DNA of 40,037 nt from an uncultured Clostridiaceae bacterium. Its GTDB lineage: Bacteria > Bacillota > Clostridia > TANB77 > CAG-508. A model generated the notes under the pieces. The model searched no databases and was not told the DNA's origin. It saw only the letters and a program-made list of their open reading frames with translations. Shown piece by piece: positions 1 to 9,359 of the stretch. Location: assembly GCA_949927585.1 (NCBI GenBank), contig CATLFA010000015.1, forward strand, positions 1 to 40,037. The letters run 5' to 3'. Both the position numbers and the translations under genes were made by a program. Numbering within the stretch: position 1 is the first letter of the stretch; every line of letters starts with the position of its first letter.

Positions 1-172
1 GAAAACATGTTTATGTAAATATTTATTGTTAAAATCTTCTAGTTAAACATTTTTTATTTTATAATAAATATTATCTACTTTATCCCCTATTTCTTTTACG
101 TCTCCTCTCCTTTCTTTCCTTTTTTGTGTTTCAAATTAAATACCAACTAGTAAAATAATAACTAATTGGCAT

Positions 173-928
173 TTAACAATTTAATATCTGGTTTTTCTTC
201 TTTTCTTCTTTTTCAACTTCTATATTGATTTTTTCTTTCTGCTTTTTTTCCTCTTGTTTTCTTTTATATTCTTCATATTTATCTACTTTTTCTCTTTTTG
301 GTTTAATATTTTGTTCTTTCTCTTCTTCCTCTTCTTTTATGTATTCATTATTATATTGGGCTATATTATGAACTCCTTTTTTATATATTCCTTCTATGTA
401 TTTTTTTGTTTTTTGATTGTTTAAATTTTCTTCTATATAATATTCTTCTACCATCTTTCTATCTTTTTTTGAAAGTCTTTCTATTGGTAGGTCTAAATAT
501 TTGCATTTCCATATTATATGTCTATCATAACTTGTATATTTTGACCCTATCAAATCTTCATATGAATATTCTACGTTGAATTTTAAATTTTGTATTGTTA
601 TAGTCAAGTTTGTCCACATTTTTTCTTCTTTATTTTCTCTAAATGCTTCTCTTAGTTCATTTATTATATTATAAAGCTTATCTACTAATTTCATATATTC
701 TTTTTCGTCTATATTAAATTTATTTGGTATTTCATATACATTTATAGGATTTTTCTTAAGTAGACCTGTTGGATAATAATAGAAAAACATTTCTCCTGTT
801 TGTAAGTTATTTACTTGATCCATTATTGAGGCATATAGGCATATTTTTTCCCATTTTTCTGGTATCATAAAAAATAATTGTTTTTGTATTTTTGAATATA
901 TAGCTCTTAGTTTGTTTGTACTAAGCAT
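173..928 (-). CDS. YezG/DUF600-type immunity protein with charged C-terminal extension
   Basis: The first 150 or so residues match the YezG (DUF600) family, whose members are antitoxins for LXG-type polymorphic toxins in Firmicutes. Family hallmarks visible are IPEKWEKICLYA near residue 22, GEMFFYYYPTG, a FNIDE segment, MWTNLTITI, and the YEDL...YDRHIIWKCKYL block. Typical members are about 150 aa. This one is 251 aa, and residues 190-251 are a Lys/Glu-rich, probably helical or disordered tail. The start is supported by AAGGGAG upstream of ATG. No LXG toxin lies in the window; its partner may be to the left or absent. Family assignment is from motif recognition; immunity function is inferred from the family. 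Confidence 0.75.
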   Translation of the reverse strand: MLSTNKLRAIYSKIQKQLFFMIPEKWEKICLYASIMDQVNNLQTGEMFFYYYPTGLLKKNPINVYEIPNKFNIDEKEYMKLVDKLYNIINELREAFRENKEEKMWTNLTITIQNLKFNVEYSYEDLIGSKYTSYDRHIIWKCKYLDLPIERLSKKDRKMVEEYYIEENLNNQKTKKYIEGIYKKGVHNIAQYNNEYIKEEEEEKEQNIKPKREKVDKYEEYKRKQEEKKQKEKINIEVEKEEKKKNQILNC

Positions 929-1069
929 ATGTATTTCTCCCTTATATAAATCTCCTTTTATTTTATTTATTATATTACTTCTTTAATTTTTTTTCAATAA
1001 AAAATCTAATTTTATTAACTTTTTTATGTAAATATAGCAAATTATATTTATACTTTTTTTAAAAAGAGA

Positions 1070-1184
1070 AATTACATTCGGAACAAATTCCGGTACTATG
1101 TAATTGGTAGGTGTACCTATCGATACAAAAGACATACTGGTGTGGCGCATACCAAAGCAGGTATCCATTAGGTACCTGCTTTTT
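1070..1184 (+). ncRNA. Compact structured RNA candidate with four hairpins and a terminator
   Basis: Four consecutive stems are visible. 1070-1077 pairs with 1098-1105 and encloses a CGGAA/TTCCG hairpin at 1079-1092. GGTAGG 1106-1111 pairs with CCTATC 1116-1121. GGTGTG 1139-1144 pairs with CATACC 1148-1153. GCAGGTA 1157-1163 pairs with TACCTGC 1173-1179 and is followed by TTTTT, so it is terminator-like on the plus strand. The segment is clearly richer in G+C than its flanks. The plus-strand T-tract sets the orientation. I do not recognise the class. No plus-strand gene follows, so it looks like a free-standing small RNA. A 61-aa minus-strand frame over it is possible but less convincing. Confidence 0.5.
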
Positions 1185-1220
1185 ACATTTGTTTGTGAAG
1201 TTTCTTTTCATTTAAGTAAT

Positions 1221-1262
1221 CTCTTCCAAGAATGGGTCGCCCAAATGGCGACCCATACAATT
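1221..1262. repeat. Family-2 palindromic repeat (GGGTCGCC...GGCGACCC)
   Basis: GGGTCGCC and GGCGACCC form a perfect inverted repeat around AAAT, preceded by CTTCCAAGAA and followed by ATACAA. Related copies occur in at least eight other spacers of this window. Confidence 0.7.
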
Positions 1263-1273
1263 CTAATTATTCA

Positions 1274-2810
1274 CTATTCATTAACTATTATGCTTTCTCC
1301 TGTCATTTCTTGTGGTTTTTCTAGTCCCATTATTTCAAGCATTGTTGGTGCTAAATCGGCTAGTTTTCCTTCTTTTAGTTTTGCATTTTCCATTCCTATT
1401 AATATTAGTGGTACTGGGTTTGTTGTGTGTGCTGTGTGTGGCTCTCCTGTTTTGTAGTCTACCATTTGTTCTGCATTTCCGTGGTCTGCTGTTATTAGTA
1501 GTACTCCTTCTACATTTTCTACTGCTTCTACTACTTTACCGTACGCTTTCATCTACTGTTTCTATTGCTTTTATGGCTGCTTCTAAACTTCCTGTATGAC
1601 CTACCATGTCTGGATTTGCATAGTTTAATATTATGCAGTCATATTTTTTAGAGTTTATTGCTTCTAATACTTTTTCAGTTACCTCAATAGCACTCATTTC
1701 TGGTTTTTGGTCATATGTTTCTACTTTTGGTGAAGGTACTAGTATTCTTTCTTCTCCCTCATATTGTTTTTCTTCTCCACCATTAAAGAAGAAGGTTACA
1801 TGTGCATATTTTTCTGTTTCTGCTATTCTTAATTGTGTTAAACCTTGTTTTGATATATATTCTCCAAATGTGTTTTTTAACTCTTCTTTTTTGAAAGCGA
1901 TGTGTACATTTGGCATTGTTTCATCATAACTTGTCATACATACATAATATAAGTCTAAATCTTTTTTTGTTTCAAATTCTTTAAATTCTTTATCAACTAA
2001 TGTTCTTGTTATTTCTCTTGCTCTATCTGGTCTGAAGTTAAAAAATATTACTGAGTCATGTTTTCCTATTGTTGCTATTGGCTCTTCTCCATTTGTAATA
2101 ATTGTTGGAAGTATAAATTCATCAAATGTTTCTTTTTGGTATGAGTCTTCTACTGCTGATACTGGCGAAATTGCTTTTTCTCCTTCACCTTCTACTAGGG
2201 CTTTGTATGCTTTTTCTATTCTTTCCCATCTTTTATCTCTGTCCATTGCGTAGAATCTTCCTGTTATACTTGCTATTTTTCCAACGCCTTTTTCTTTCAT
2301 CTTTTCTTCTAATTCTGATACATAGCTTTCTCCTGAAGCTGGTGGCGTGTCTCTTCCATCCATAAAACAATGTACATATACATCTTCAAAGTCTTTTCTT
2401 TTTGCAAGTTCTAATAAACCAAATATATGTCGAATATGGCTATGTACGCCTCCATCAGATAATAACCCCATTATATGAAGCTTTGAGCCATATTTTTTAC
2501 AATTTTCTATTGCCTTTATGAATTCTGGGTTACTAAAAAACTCTCCATCTTCTATTGATTTTGTAATTCTTGTTAGCTCTTGGTAAACTATTCTTCCTGC
2601 TCCTATATTTGTATGACCTACTTCAGAGTTTCCCATTTGTCCGTCTGGAAGTCCTACATTTAAACCACTTGTATACATAGCAGTTGTTGGGCATGTTTTC
2701 ATTAGTCTATCTATATTTGGAGTATTGGCAAGTTTTACAGCATTTGCATTTTCGCTTTCGTTTTCTCCAAAACCATCTAGTATCATTAGCATTGTTAATT
2801 TATTTTTCAC
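1274..2810 (-). CDS. gpmI: 2,3-bisphosphoglycerate-independent phosphoglycerate mutase, interrupted by a +1 shift at a CGG
   Basis: Interconverts 3- and 2-phosphoglycerate in glycolysis, using two metal ions and a phosphoserine. Visible motifs are MILDGFG (metal Asp12), GNSEVGH with catalytic Ser62, [26 protein letters not shown] and [10 protein letters not shown]. The zero frame stops at 1536 right after GTA-CGG-TAA. Omitting the C (plus-strand G1541) gives V-G-K and an uninterrupted 511-aa protein, the usual family length, with no gap against the typical DExxGKVV segment. It is the last gene of the glycolytic cluster. Either it is translated through a +1 frameshift, it is a very recent pseudogene, or the base is an error. 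I favour an expressed gene, because every motif on both sides is intact. Confidence 0.9.
1539..1541 (-). other. +1 frameshift site (CGG) in gpmI
   Basis: On the minus strand the site reads AGC GTA CGG TAA. Skipping the C gives AGC GTA GGT AAA (S-V-G-K) and restores the frame. The zero-frame stop is the codon directly after CGG. Confidence 0.75.
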
Positions 2811-2833
2811 TTTGTTTTTACCTCCTGATATAA

Positions 2834-3046
2834 CTATAATTCCATTTCTGGTACTTCTTTTGTTCTAAAGTTTTCTATGTTCTTCTTTATTCCATTTATT
2901 ACTGGTGATATTTCGTTTAGGTTGTTTAATTCATTACTTTTTATTATTGTTTCTTGTTCTGAATATTGCTTTTGCATCTCTTGTAGGTTTTGAATTCTTG
3001 TTATTCTTGCAATTCTTTGCCTAAATGCTTTTTCTCGTTCTCTCAT
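2834..3046 (-). CDS. Small charged helical protein, unknown function
   Basis: This 70-aa protein lies between tpiA and gpmI. It has an Arg-rich N-terminus (MREREKAFRQRIARITRIQ) and long helix-prone stretches rich in Gln and Glu, and it lacks a signal peptide, membrane segment or known motif. The start is supported by AAGGA a few bases upstream of ATG. It ends 23 bases before gpmI, so it is probably co-transcribed with it. I do not recognise a family. Confidence 0.5.
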   Translation of the reverse strand: MREREKAFRQRIARITRIQNLQEMQKQYSEQETIIKSNELNNLNEISPVINGIKKNIENFRTKEVPEMEL

Positions 3047-3163
3047 TTTTTTGTTCCTTTCTGTCTGAAAGTCAGAAGTATTTACTATTTACTATTTTCT
3101 ATTTACTATTCATTTTTTCATAGAATAGTAGTACCTAAAATATATAGAGTAGCGTGAGGGGTG

Positions 3164-3314
3164 TTTAATTTATTTTTTTAAAATTGACTTTTTCGTTAAG
3201 CCAGTGGGGACCGCTTAGAGTAAGTAAAATAGTGAGTAGAATGAAATGGAACTCACTATTTGTACTTACTCTTTGTGGGAGGGTAGAAAATCAATTTTAA
3301 AAAAATAAATTAAA
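3164..3314. repeat. Long nested palindrome between tpiA and the 70-aa gene
   Basis: A perfect 24-nt inverted repeat (3164-3187 with 3291-3314) encloses a second one, 3218-3237 with 3251-3271, broken by a single extra base. The innermost loop is about 13 nt. A transcript would fold into one large rod with an internal loop. It fills most of a 295-bp gene-free spacer. It could be a miniature inverted-repeat element or an RNA processing/stability element of the glycolytic mRNA. Confidence 0.7.
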
Positions 3315-3341
3315 TTCCCTGGGAGCGGATTATTTAACACA

Positions 3342-4097
3342 TTATTCTGCTGACATTATAATATTTTTAAATTCTTCTACTTTTAGACTAGCCCCACCTA
3401 CTAATGCTCCATCTATATCTGAAGTTTCAAATAGTTCTTTGGCATTTGAAGCTTTTACGCTTCCTCCATATAGTATTGATACCACATTTGCTACTTCTTC
3501 TCCATATATATTTTTTATTTCATTTCTAATTTCTTTTATAGAATTATTTGCATCTTCTGATGTTGCTGTTTTCCCTGTTCCTATTGCCCATATTGGTTCA
3601 TATGCTATGATTACATTTTTTACTTGTTCTGTACTTAAACCTTCTAATGCAAGTTTAGTTTGATTTTTTATAACTTCATTTGTTTTTCCTTCTTCTTTTT
3701 GTTCTAAGGTTTCTCCTACACATACTATTGGCTTTAAATTATATTTAAAAGCTGATTTTACTTTTTTGTTTACAGTTTCATCTGTTTCTGCAAAGTACTG
3801 TCTTCTTTCTGAATGCCCTATTATAACATATTCTACATTTATTACTTTAAGCATTTTACCTGAAACTTCTCCTGTGTAAGCTCCTGTTTCTTCCCAGTGC
3901 ATATTTTGTGCGCCTATTTTTATTTTTGTGTTCTGAGCTGTTAATAGTGAATAAAAAAGGTCTGTATATGGTACACATAGCACTATTTCACTTTTAGCTT
4001 CGTAAATACCTTCTGAAAGTCTTGTTATAAATTCCATTGCTTCATTTGGAAGCATATTCATTTTCCAGTTTCCTGCAATTATCTTTCTTCTTGACAT
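3342..4097 (-). CDS. tpiA: Triosephosphate isomerase
   Basis: Interconverts dihydroxyacetone phosphate and glyceraldehyde 3-phosphate. All catalytic signatures are present: NWKMN with Lys12, IIGHSERR with His95, AYEPIWAIGTG with Glu167, and the phosphate-binding YGGSV and GALVGGASL segments. The length of 251 aa is normal. GGAAAGG precedes the ATG. The start overlaps the end of the NUDIX gene by 19 nt, which suggests translational coupling in a gap-pgk-NUDIX-tpiA-gpmI cluster. Confidence 0.97.
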   Translation of the reverse strand: MSRRKIIAGNWKMNMLPNEAMEFITRLSEGIYEAKSEIVLCVPYTDLFYSLLTAQNTKIKIGAQNMHWEETGAYTGEVSGKMLKVINVEYVIIGHSERRQYFAETDETVNKKVKSAFKYNLKPIVCVGETLEQKEEGKTNEVIKNQTKLALEGLSTEQVKNVIIAYEPIWAIGTGKTATSEDANNSIKEIRNEIKNIYGEEVANVVSILYGGSVKASNAKELFETSDIDGALVGGASLKVEEFKNIIMSAE

Positions 4098-4618
4098 AAC
4101 TTACTTTCCTTTCCTTGTTCTTTATATACTCTCATTTCTTCTTTTTTGTTTTGTTTTTCTTGCATAATTTCAAAAATTCTGTCTTGTTCATCTGTATGCT
4201 CTGTTCTCATAAGATTAGTATATTTTTGAATTTTTCTTAACATTCCTATATTTTCTATATATTGTGCACTTTCTATTTCTGGTTCTTTTACTTTTTTAAG
4301 CCTTTGATTTATTTCTTTTTGTGTTAAGTCAATTTCTACATGATACATATGACATATTGTGCCTTTTAATTTTTTATGAGGAGTTGGTATATCTGCTATT
4401 TTTTGTACTTTTGTTATTTCTTCTTGCTTAATTCCTAATTCTTCATACATCTCACGATATATAGTTTGCATAGGAACTTCGCACTCCTTCATATGTCCTG
4501 AACACAAATCATATTTTCCTGCATCTAATACTAAATCATTTCTTCTTTTTAGTAATAATATATTTCCTTCATTATTTGTTATTATTGCTGATACAAATTC
4601 TAGTTTATCTTTATTCAT
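4079..4618 (-). CDS. NUDIX hydrolase
   Basis: A hydrolase of nucleoside-diphosphate-linked substrates. The full NUDIX box is present: GHMKEC-E, seven residues, then REMYEELGI, fitting GX5EX7REUXEEXGU. The N-terminal LEFVSAIITNNEGNILLLKR strand pair is typical, and the C-terminus is a charged helical tail. The start is placed at 4618 (MNKDKLEF) because AAGAGG lies at a suitable distance; an ATG at 4627 abuts the ribosome site and is less likely. The substrate cannot be read from the sequence; IPP-isomerase-like or sugar-nucleotide NUDIX enzymes look similar. It sits inside the glycolytic cluster and overlaps tpiA. Confidence 0.88.
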   Translation of the reverse strand: MNKDKLEFVSAIITNNEGNILLLKRRNDLVLDAGKYDLCSGHMKECEVPMQTIYREMYEELGIKQEEITKVQKIADIPTPHKKLKGTICHMYHVEIDLTQKEINQRLKKVKEPEIESAQYIENIGMLRKIQKYTNLMRTEHTDEQDRIFEIMQEKQNKKEEMRVYKEQGKESKLCQEER

Positions 4619-4710
4619 ATTAAACATCCTCTTTTATTATTGTCTTTTTATAATTTCAATTATTTTTGCTTTTATTTAATATACTTCTTTATGTTTTCTG
4701 TGGGCTTCCG

Positions 4711-4801
4711 ATTGGGGACAGTTCCTAATCTATCCAGATTATTTTATTTTTTTACTTGTTATTATATTCTAGCTTGTTTCCCATTAGGAACCGTCCCCAA
4801 T
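4711..4801. mobile_element. MITE-like element, family 1, about 91 bp with 19-bp terminal inverted repeats
   Basis: The left end ATTGGGGACAGTTCCTAAT (4711-4729) and right end ATTAGGAACCGTCCCCAAT (4783-4801) are inverted repeats with one mismatch, around an A+T-rich core. A diverged copy of the same size lies at 36696-36785. Shorter relatives lie at 23315, 28369 and 31967. GGGGAC...GTCCCC palindromes like this are often associated with REP-type or IS200-like transposases in Clostridia; none is in the window. Confidence 0.7.
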
Positions 4802-4812
4802 CTACTTATCTA

Positions 4813-6003
4813 CTATTCCTTACCTAATAAAGCTTCTATTCCTGGTAATTTTTTACCTTCTAAGAATTCTAGGCTTGCTCCTCCTCCTGTTGATATATGA
4901 GTCATTTTATCTGCTAAGCCTATTTTTTCTACTGCTGCTGCCGAGTCTCCTCCTCCTATTATTGTTATTGTATCATTTAAGTTGGCTAAACTATTTGCTA
5001 TTTTATTTGTTCCGTTTGCAAATTTTTCATATTCGAATAGTCCAAGTGGTCCATTCCATATAATTGTTTTTGCTTTTTTTAATTCTTGTTCAAATAGTTC
5101 TACTGTTTTTGGCCCTATGTCTAAGCCTTCCCAACCTTCTGGTATTTCATTTGATGAAACTGTTTGAGTGTTTGCATTTGGGCTAAACTCATCTGCTACT
5201 ACATTATCTATTGGTAATAATAGTTTTACATTTTTCTCTTCTGCTTTTTTTATTAGGCTTTGTGCTAATTCTAGTTTATCTTCTTCACAGATAGATTTTC
5301 CTACATTATATCCCATAGATTTAAAGAATGTGTATGCCATTCCTCCTCCTATTATTAATGTATCTACTTTTTCTAATAAACTATCTATTACTCCTATTTT
5401 ATCTGAAACTTTTTTTCCTCCAAGAATTGCTACAAATGGTCTTTGTGGATTTTCTAATGCATTTCCTAAAAATTCTAATTCTTTTTCTATTAGAAAACCT
5501 GAAACTGCTGGTAAATAACTTGCTACTCCTGTTGTTGAACTATGTGCTCTATGTGCTGTTCCAAATGCATCATTTACATATATCTCTGCTAGACTTGCTA
5601 ATTTTTTTGATAGTTCTTCATCATTCTTCTCTTCTCCAGCTTCAAACCTTACGTTTTCTAGAAGGTCTATTTCGCCTTCTTTCATATTATTAGTTAACTC
5701 CTTAGCGCTTTGACCTACTACATCTTCTGCTAATTTTACCTCTACATTTAGTAATCTTGAAAGTTCTTCTGCTACTGGTTTTAGTGAAAATTCTTTTTTG
5801 AATTCTCCCTTTGGTCTTCCTAAATGTGAGCAAAGTATTATTTTACAATTGTTTTCTAATAAATATTTTATAGTAGGAAGTGCTGCTACTATTCTTCTAT
5901 TATCTGATATTTTCCCTTCTTCATCAAAAGGTACATTAAAGTCACATCTTACAAGTACTTTTTTATTTTTCAAATCTATGTCTCTGATAGTTTTTTTGTT
6001 CAT
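4813..6003 (-). CDS. pgk: Phosphoglycerate kinase
   Basis: Transfers phosphate from 1,3-bisphosphoglycerate to ADP. Recognisable segments are [12 protein letters not shown] near the N-terminus, SHLGRPKG, the [13 protein letters not shown] block, [18 protein letters not shown], and the C-terminal GGGDSAAA and STGGGASLE nucleotide-site segments. The start at 6003 ([10 protein letters not shown]) gives 396 aa and has GAGGAG at the right spacing; an in-frame TTG upstream falls within the ribosome-binding region. It follows gap and precedes the NUDIX gene across a spacer that holds a MITE-like repeat. Confidence 0.97.
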   Translation of the reverse strand: MNKKTIRDIDLKNKKVLVRCDFNVPFDEEGKISDNRRIVAALPTIKYLLENNCKIILCSHLGRPKGEFKKEFSLKPVAEELSRLLNVEVKLAEDVVGQSAKELTNNMKEGEIDLLENVRFEAGEEKNDEELSKKLASLAEIYVNDAFGTAHRAHSSTTGVASYLPAVSGFLIEKELEFLGNALENPQRPFVAILGGKKVSDKIGVIDSLLEKVDTLIIGGGMAYTFFKSMGYNVGKSICEEDKLELAQSLIKKAEEKNVKLLLPIDNVVADEFSPNANTQTVSSNEIPEGWEGLDIGPKTVELFEQELKKAKTIIWNGPLGLFEYEKFANGTNKIANSLANLNDTITIIGGGDSAAAVEKIGLADKMTHISTGGGASLEFLEGKKLPGIEALLGKE

Positions 6004-6135
6004 TACTTTTCTCCTCAATATTTTTTAATTATATATCAATAATAATTTATTTTGTATTGTAATGGCAAACCTTGCATCTGCCCTTTTTTAATATCATAAT
6101 TTTGAATTATATAATATCAACTTATTTCATAGCAA

Positions 6136-6161
6136 GGGTAGGCACAAGGTCTACCCCTACA
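6136..6161. repeat. Family-2 palindromic repeat
   Basis: GGGTAGGC and GTCTACCC pair around ACAAG, followed by CCTACA. It lies in the 198-bp gap-pgk spacer. Nearby, 6066-6090 has a related GGCAAACC...GGGCAG-type arm when read on the minus strand. Confidence 0.55.
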
Positions 6162-6201
6162 TTTAATTTAATTATTCATTCTTCACTATTCATTATATTT
6201 A

Positions 6202-7251
<1,050 letters not shown>

Positions 7252-7270
7252 TTATTTATCACACTCAGCA

Positions 7271-7322
7271 AAAGGATTATCCTTTCACTTTATGAATATG
7301 ATTCTAAATGGTTATATTCATA
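7271..7322 (-). promoter_or_regulatory. gap leader with two inverted repeats
   Basis: AAAGGA/TCCTTT (7271-7276 with 7280-7285) and TATGAATAT/ATATTCATA (7291-7299 with 7314-7322) are perfect inverted repeats between the gap promoter and its start codon. They could be operators or mRNA 5' hairpins that stabilise the message. They do not resemble the CggR operator. Confidence 0.5.
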
Positions 7323-7360
7323 TCCTCTTTTCATTTTTTATATTATTTACTAACATTGTT

Positions 7361-7389
7361 ATTTTATACCAAGTGACCTTAGTTTTCAA
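7361..7389 (-). promoter_or_regulatory. Sigma-A promoter for gap
   Basis: On the minus strand TTGAAA (7384-7389), 17 bases, then TAAAAT (7361-7366). It lies about 155 bases upstream of the gap start. Confidence 0.65.
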
Positions 7390-7441
7390 GTGTTTATATA
7401 TTTTTTTTAGGAAGATTTTTATTTTTTGAAATTTTGAAAAA

Positions 7442-7466
7442 TCGCGGCCTTTAATATAGACCACGA
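7442..7466 (-). terminator. Rho-independent terminator-like hairpin upstream of gap
   Basis: On the minus strand TCGTGGTCT pairs with AGGCCGCGA (two G-U pairs) and is followed by TTTTTC. It would stop read-through from the right before the gap promoter. Confidence 0.55.
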
Positions 7467-7484
7467 CTTTCTTTTTATTTTCTA

Positions 7485-7514
7485 TTTACTTTTTGTCTAA
7501 TTTTATAGTATAAT
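7485..7514 (+). promoter_or_regulatory. Promoter for the 96-aa plus-strand gene
   Basis: TTTACT (7485-7490), 18 bases, then TATAAT (7509-7514), about 50 bases before the start codon. Confidence 0.5.
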
Positions 7515-7565
7515 GATATTATAAAGTATTTTGACACATAAGAAAATTATAAAGGATGTGATTCT

Positions 7566-7856
7566 ATGCCAAATAATATTTTAGATATTCCACAAGAGTC
7601 AACCTTAGATACTAAATTTGAAGTAAAAATAGATAATAATAATTCTTGTTTTTACATTGATACTTTAGATGATGTATCTAATAATGATATTAATTTAAAT
7701 AATAATATAGATACTAAAACAGACTGTTTAGCCTTAACTGTTAGAGATAATTATCACATAGTAGTAGTTAAAAACTTGTTTAAAAAGGGCTTTAGGGTTT
7801 CTTGGAAGGTTGCCTTAAGCATTTTTACTATTAACTTTTTGAATATGTTTTTATAA
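7566..7856 (+). CDS. Small Asp/Asn-rich protein, unknown function
   Basis: A 96-aa protein on the strand opposite to its neighbours. The first 60 residues are rich in Asp and Asn (NNDINLNNNIDTKTD) and the C-terminus is basic then hydrophobic (FRVSWKVALSIFTINFLNMF), possibly membrane-associating. AAGGATGTG precedes the ATG, and a promoter lies just upstream. A bidirectional terminator follows at 7960. No family is recognised. The low-complexity N-terminal part and lack of domains make the function unreadable. Confidence 0.55.
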   Translation: MPNNILDIPQESTLDTKFEVKIDNNNSCFYIDTLDDVSNNDINLNNNIDTKTDCLALTVRDNYHIVVVKNLFKKGFRVSWKVALSIFTINFLNMFL

Positions 7857-7959
7857 TAAAAAAAGTGATAATTTACATAATTTTTCTTAAGCGTTCATTT
7901 TATATATAAGCTACTACATTTTTTAAGTTAGAATAGTGTAATTTCCTATAAAAATAAAA

Positions 7960-7983
7960 AGAGACTTTTTACAGTCTCTTTTT
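7960..7983. terminator. Bidirectional terminator
   Basis: AAAGAGACT and AGTCTCTTT pair around TTTTAC, with T-runs on both strands. It serves the 96-aa gene and the convergent TPR gene. Confidence 0.8.
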
Positions 7984-7988
7984 ATTTT

Positions 7989-9341
7989 TTATAATTCTTC
8001 TCTTTCTCCTTGCATTTTCTTTTCACTTTCATGTTTTTCTTGTAAATATTGTTTTACTCTATTTTTATACCTCATATTTGCTACTTTATTTCTTTTTCTT
8101 ACTTTTAATTGTCTTTCTTTTATTATATCTTTATCTTTATTTTTATTTTTTGCAATCCAAAATCTTACATTTTCAATATCTGCCATTTCTCTTACTGTTA
8201 AATCTGCTATATGAGAATATTTGGCTAAATAGCCAATAGCTTCTTTTGTTCCATAATAACCTTGATATAATTTAGTAATTAAATATAATGCTTTACTTCT
8301 ATCTGGATATTTTTCTAAATTTCTTACTATTTCTGGTATTTCTTCTTTTGTTAGTTCTCCATTATCTATTCTTTTTATTATTTGTCTTGAATATTCTCTT
8401 TGTTCTTTCTTCAGTTGTTCTAGCTTTATTTTGTGTTCGTCTTCTCTTTTTTCTATATATTGTTTTGCATCTAATCTCTTTCTAAAGCTTGATATTTTTT
8501 CTTCTATAGTTTCTTCGCTTTCTACTAAATGTCTAGATTTATTTAGTTCCTGTATTCCTCTTTCTTCTTCTCCTTTAATGGCATAGAATAATTCTGATAA
8601 GAATAGTGCACTTTCTGTATTATTTGGATACTTATATAATTCTTGTTTTATTTCTTCTAGTTTTCTGTTATTTACTTGTCCTTCTAAAAACATTTTTGTT
8701 ATTTCTTGCATATATTCTTGTTTTGCTTCTAATGAATATCTTTCTGATTGCATTTTATCTTTGGCAAATTCAAGTTGTTGTTCTTCTATAGAATGTTCTT
8801 TTTCTTCTATGTCTTTTTTAGCAAATTCCCTTTGTTCTTGTTCTAACATATTTTGTTTAGCAATTTGAATAAATTCTGGTTGTTCTTCTCTATTTACTCT
8901 TGAAGCTTTTGTTCTTATTTTTCCTTCTCTTCTTAATTGTTCTATACGTATTTCTATTCTTTCTTTTTGTTCATTTGCTCTTTTATCATTTGGATATTTT
9001 GACAATATTTGTTCATTATATTCAATTGCTTTTTCTGCATTTCTTCCTCTTAATTCTAACTCTGCCATAGTATATAATATTGATATACTGTTAGGGTTTT
9101 CTTCTAATGCTTTTTGTCCGAAAATTCTTCCAATATCATATTCTCTCTTTGCCATATAAGATTTTATCATTTCATTTATTGCCATTTTATTATTAGGTTC
9201 TATTTCTAATATTTGAAGTGCTATATCACTTATCTTATTTGCTATTTCTATTTTATTTTCTTTATTAATTTGCCCTTTTAATTGTTCTATTTTATTAAAT
9301 AAATGTCTTATTTTTTGTATCTCTGATTCTCTAAATTCCAT
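7989..9341 (-). CDS. TPR/coiled-coil protein
   Basis: A 450-aa soluble protein. Residues about 20-140 form TPR-like helical pairs (ALQILEIEPNNKMAINEM, ALEENPNSISILYTMAELE, AIEYNEQILSKYPNDKRA). The middle is a highly charged Glu/Gln/Lys coiled-coil region, and a second TPR-like stretch sits around residues 220-385 (YKYPNNTESALFLSELFYA, LEKYPDRSKALYLITKLYQ). The C-terminus is basic. There is no signal peptide or membrane segment, so a cytoplasmic scaffold is likely. It starts 18 bases after the preceding gene and is probably in an operon with it. The partner is unknown. Confidence 0.75.
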   Translation of the reverse strand: MEFRESEIQKIRHLFNKIEQLKGQINKENKIEIANKISDIALQILEIEPNNKMAINEMIKSYMAKREYDIGRIFGQKALEENPNSISILYTMAELELRGRNAEKAIEYNEQILSKYPNDKRANEQKERIEIRIEQLRREGKIRTKASRVNREEQPEFIQIAKQNMLEQEQREFAKKDIEEKEHSIEEQQLEFAKDKMQSERYSLEAKQEYMQEITKMFLEGQVNNRKLEEIKQELYKYPNNTESALFLSELFYAIKGEEERGIQELNKSRHLVESEETIEEKISSFRKRLDAKQYIEKREDEHKIKLEQLKKEQREYSRQIIKRIDNGELTKEEIPEIVRNLEKYPDRSKALYLITKLYQGYYGTKEAIGYLAKYSHIADLTVREMADIENVRFWIAKNKNKDKDIIKERQLKVRKRNKVANMRYKNRVKQYLQEKHESEKKMQGEREEL

Positions 9342-9359
9342 ATTTTTTCTCCTTATTTT

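Noticed and set aside
1-172. Left-edge spacer
   Set aside because: A+T-rich sequence with no gene, hairpin or repeat that I can support beyond a short AAACATGTTT palindrome.
983-1168. 61-aa minus-strand frame (MDTCFGMRHTSMSF...) over the structured RNA
   Set aside because: Only a weak ribosome site, and the dense hairpins with a plus-strand T-tract explain the unusual composition better.
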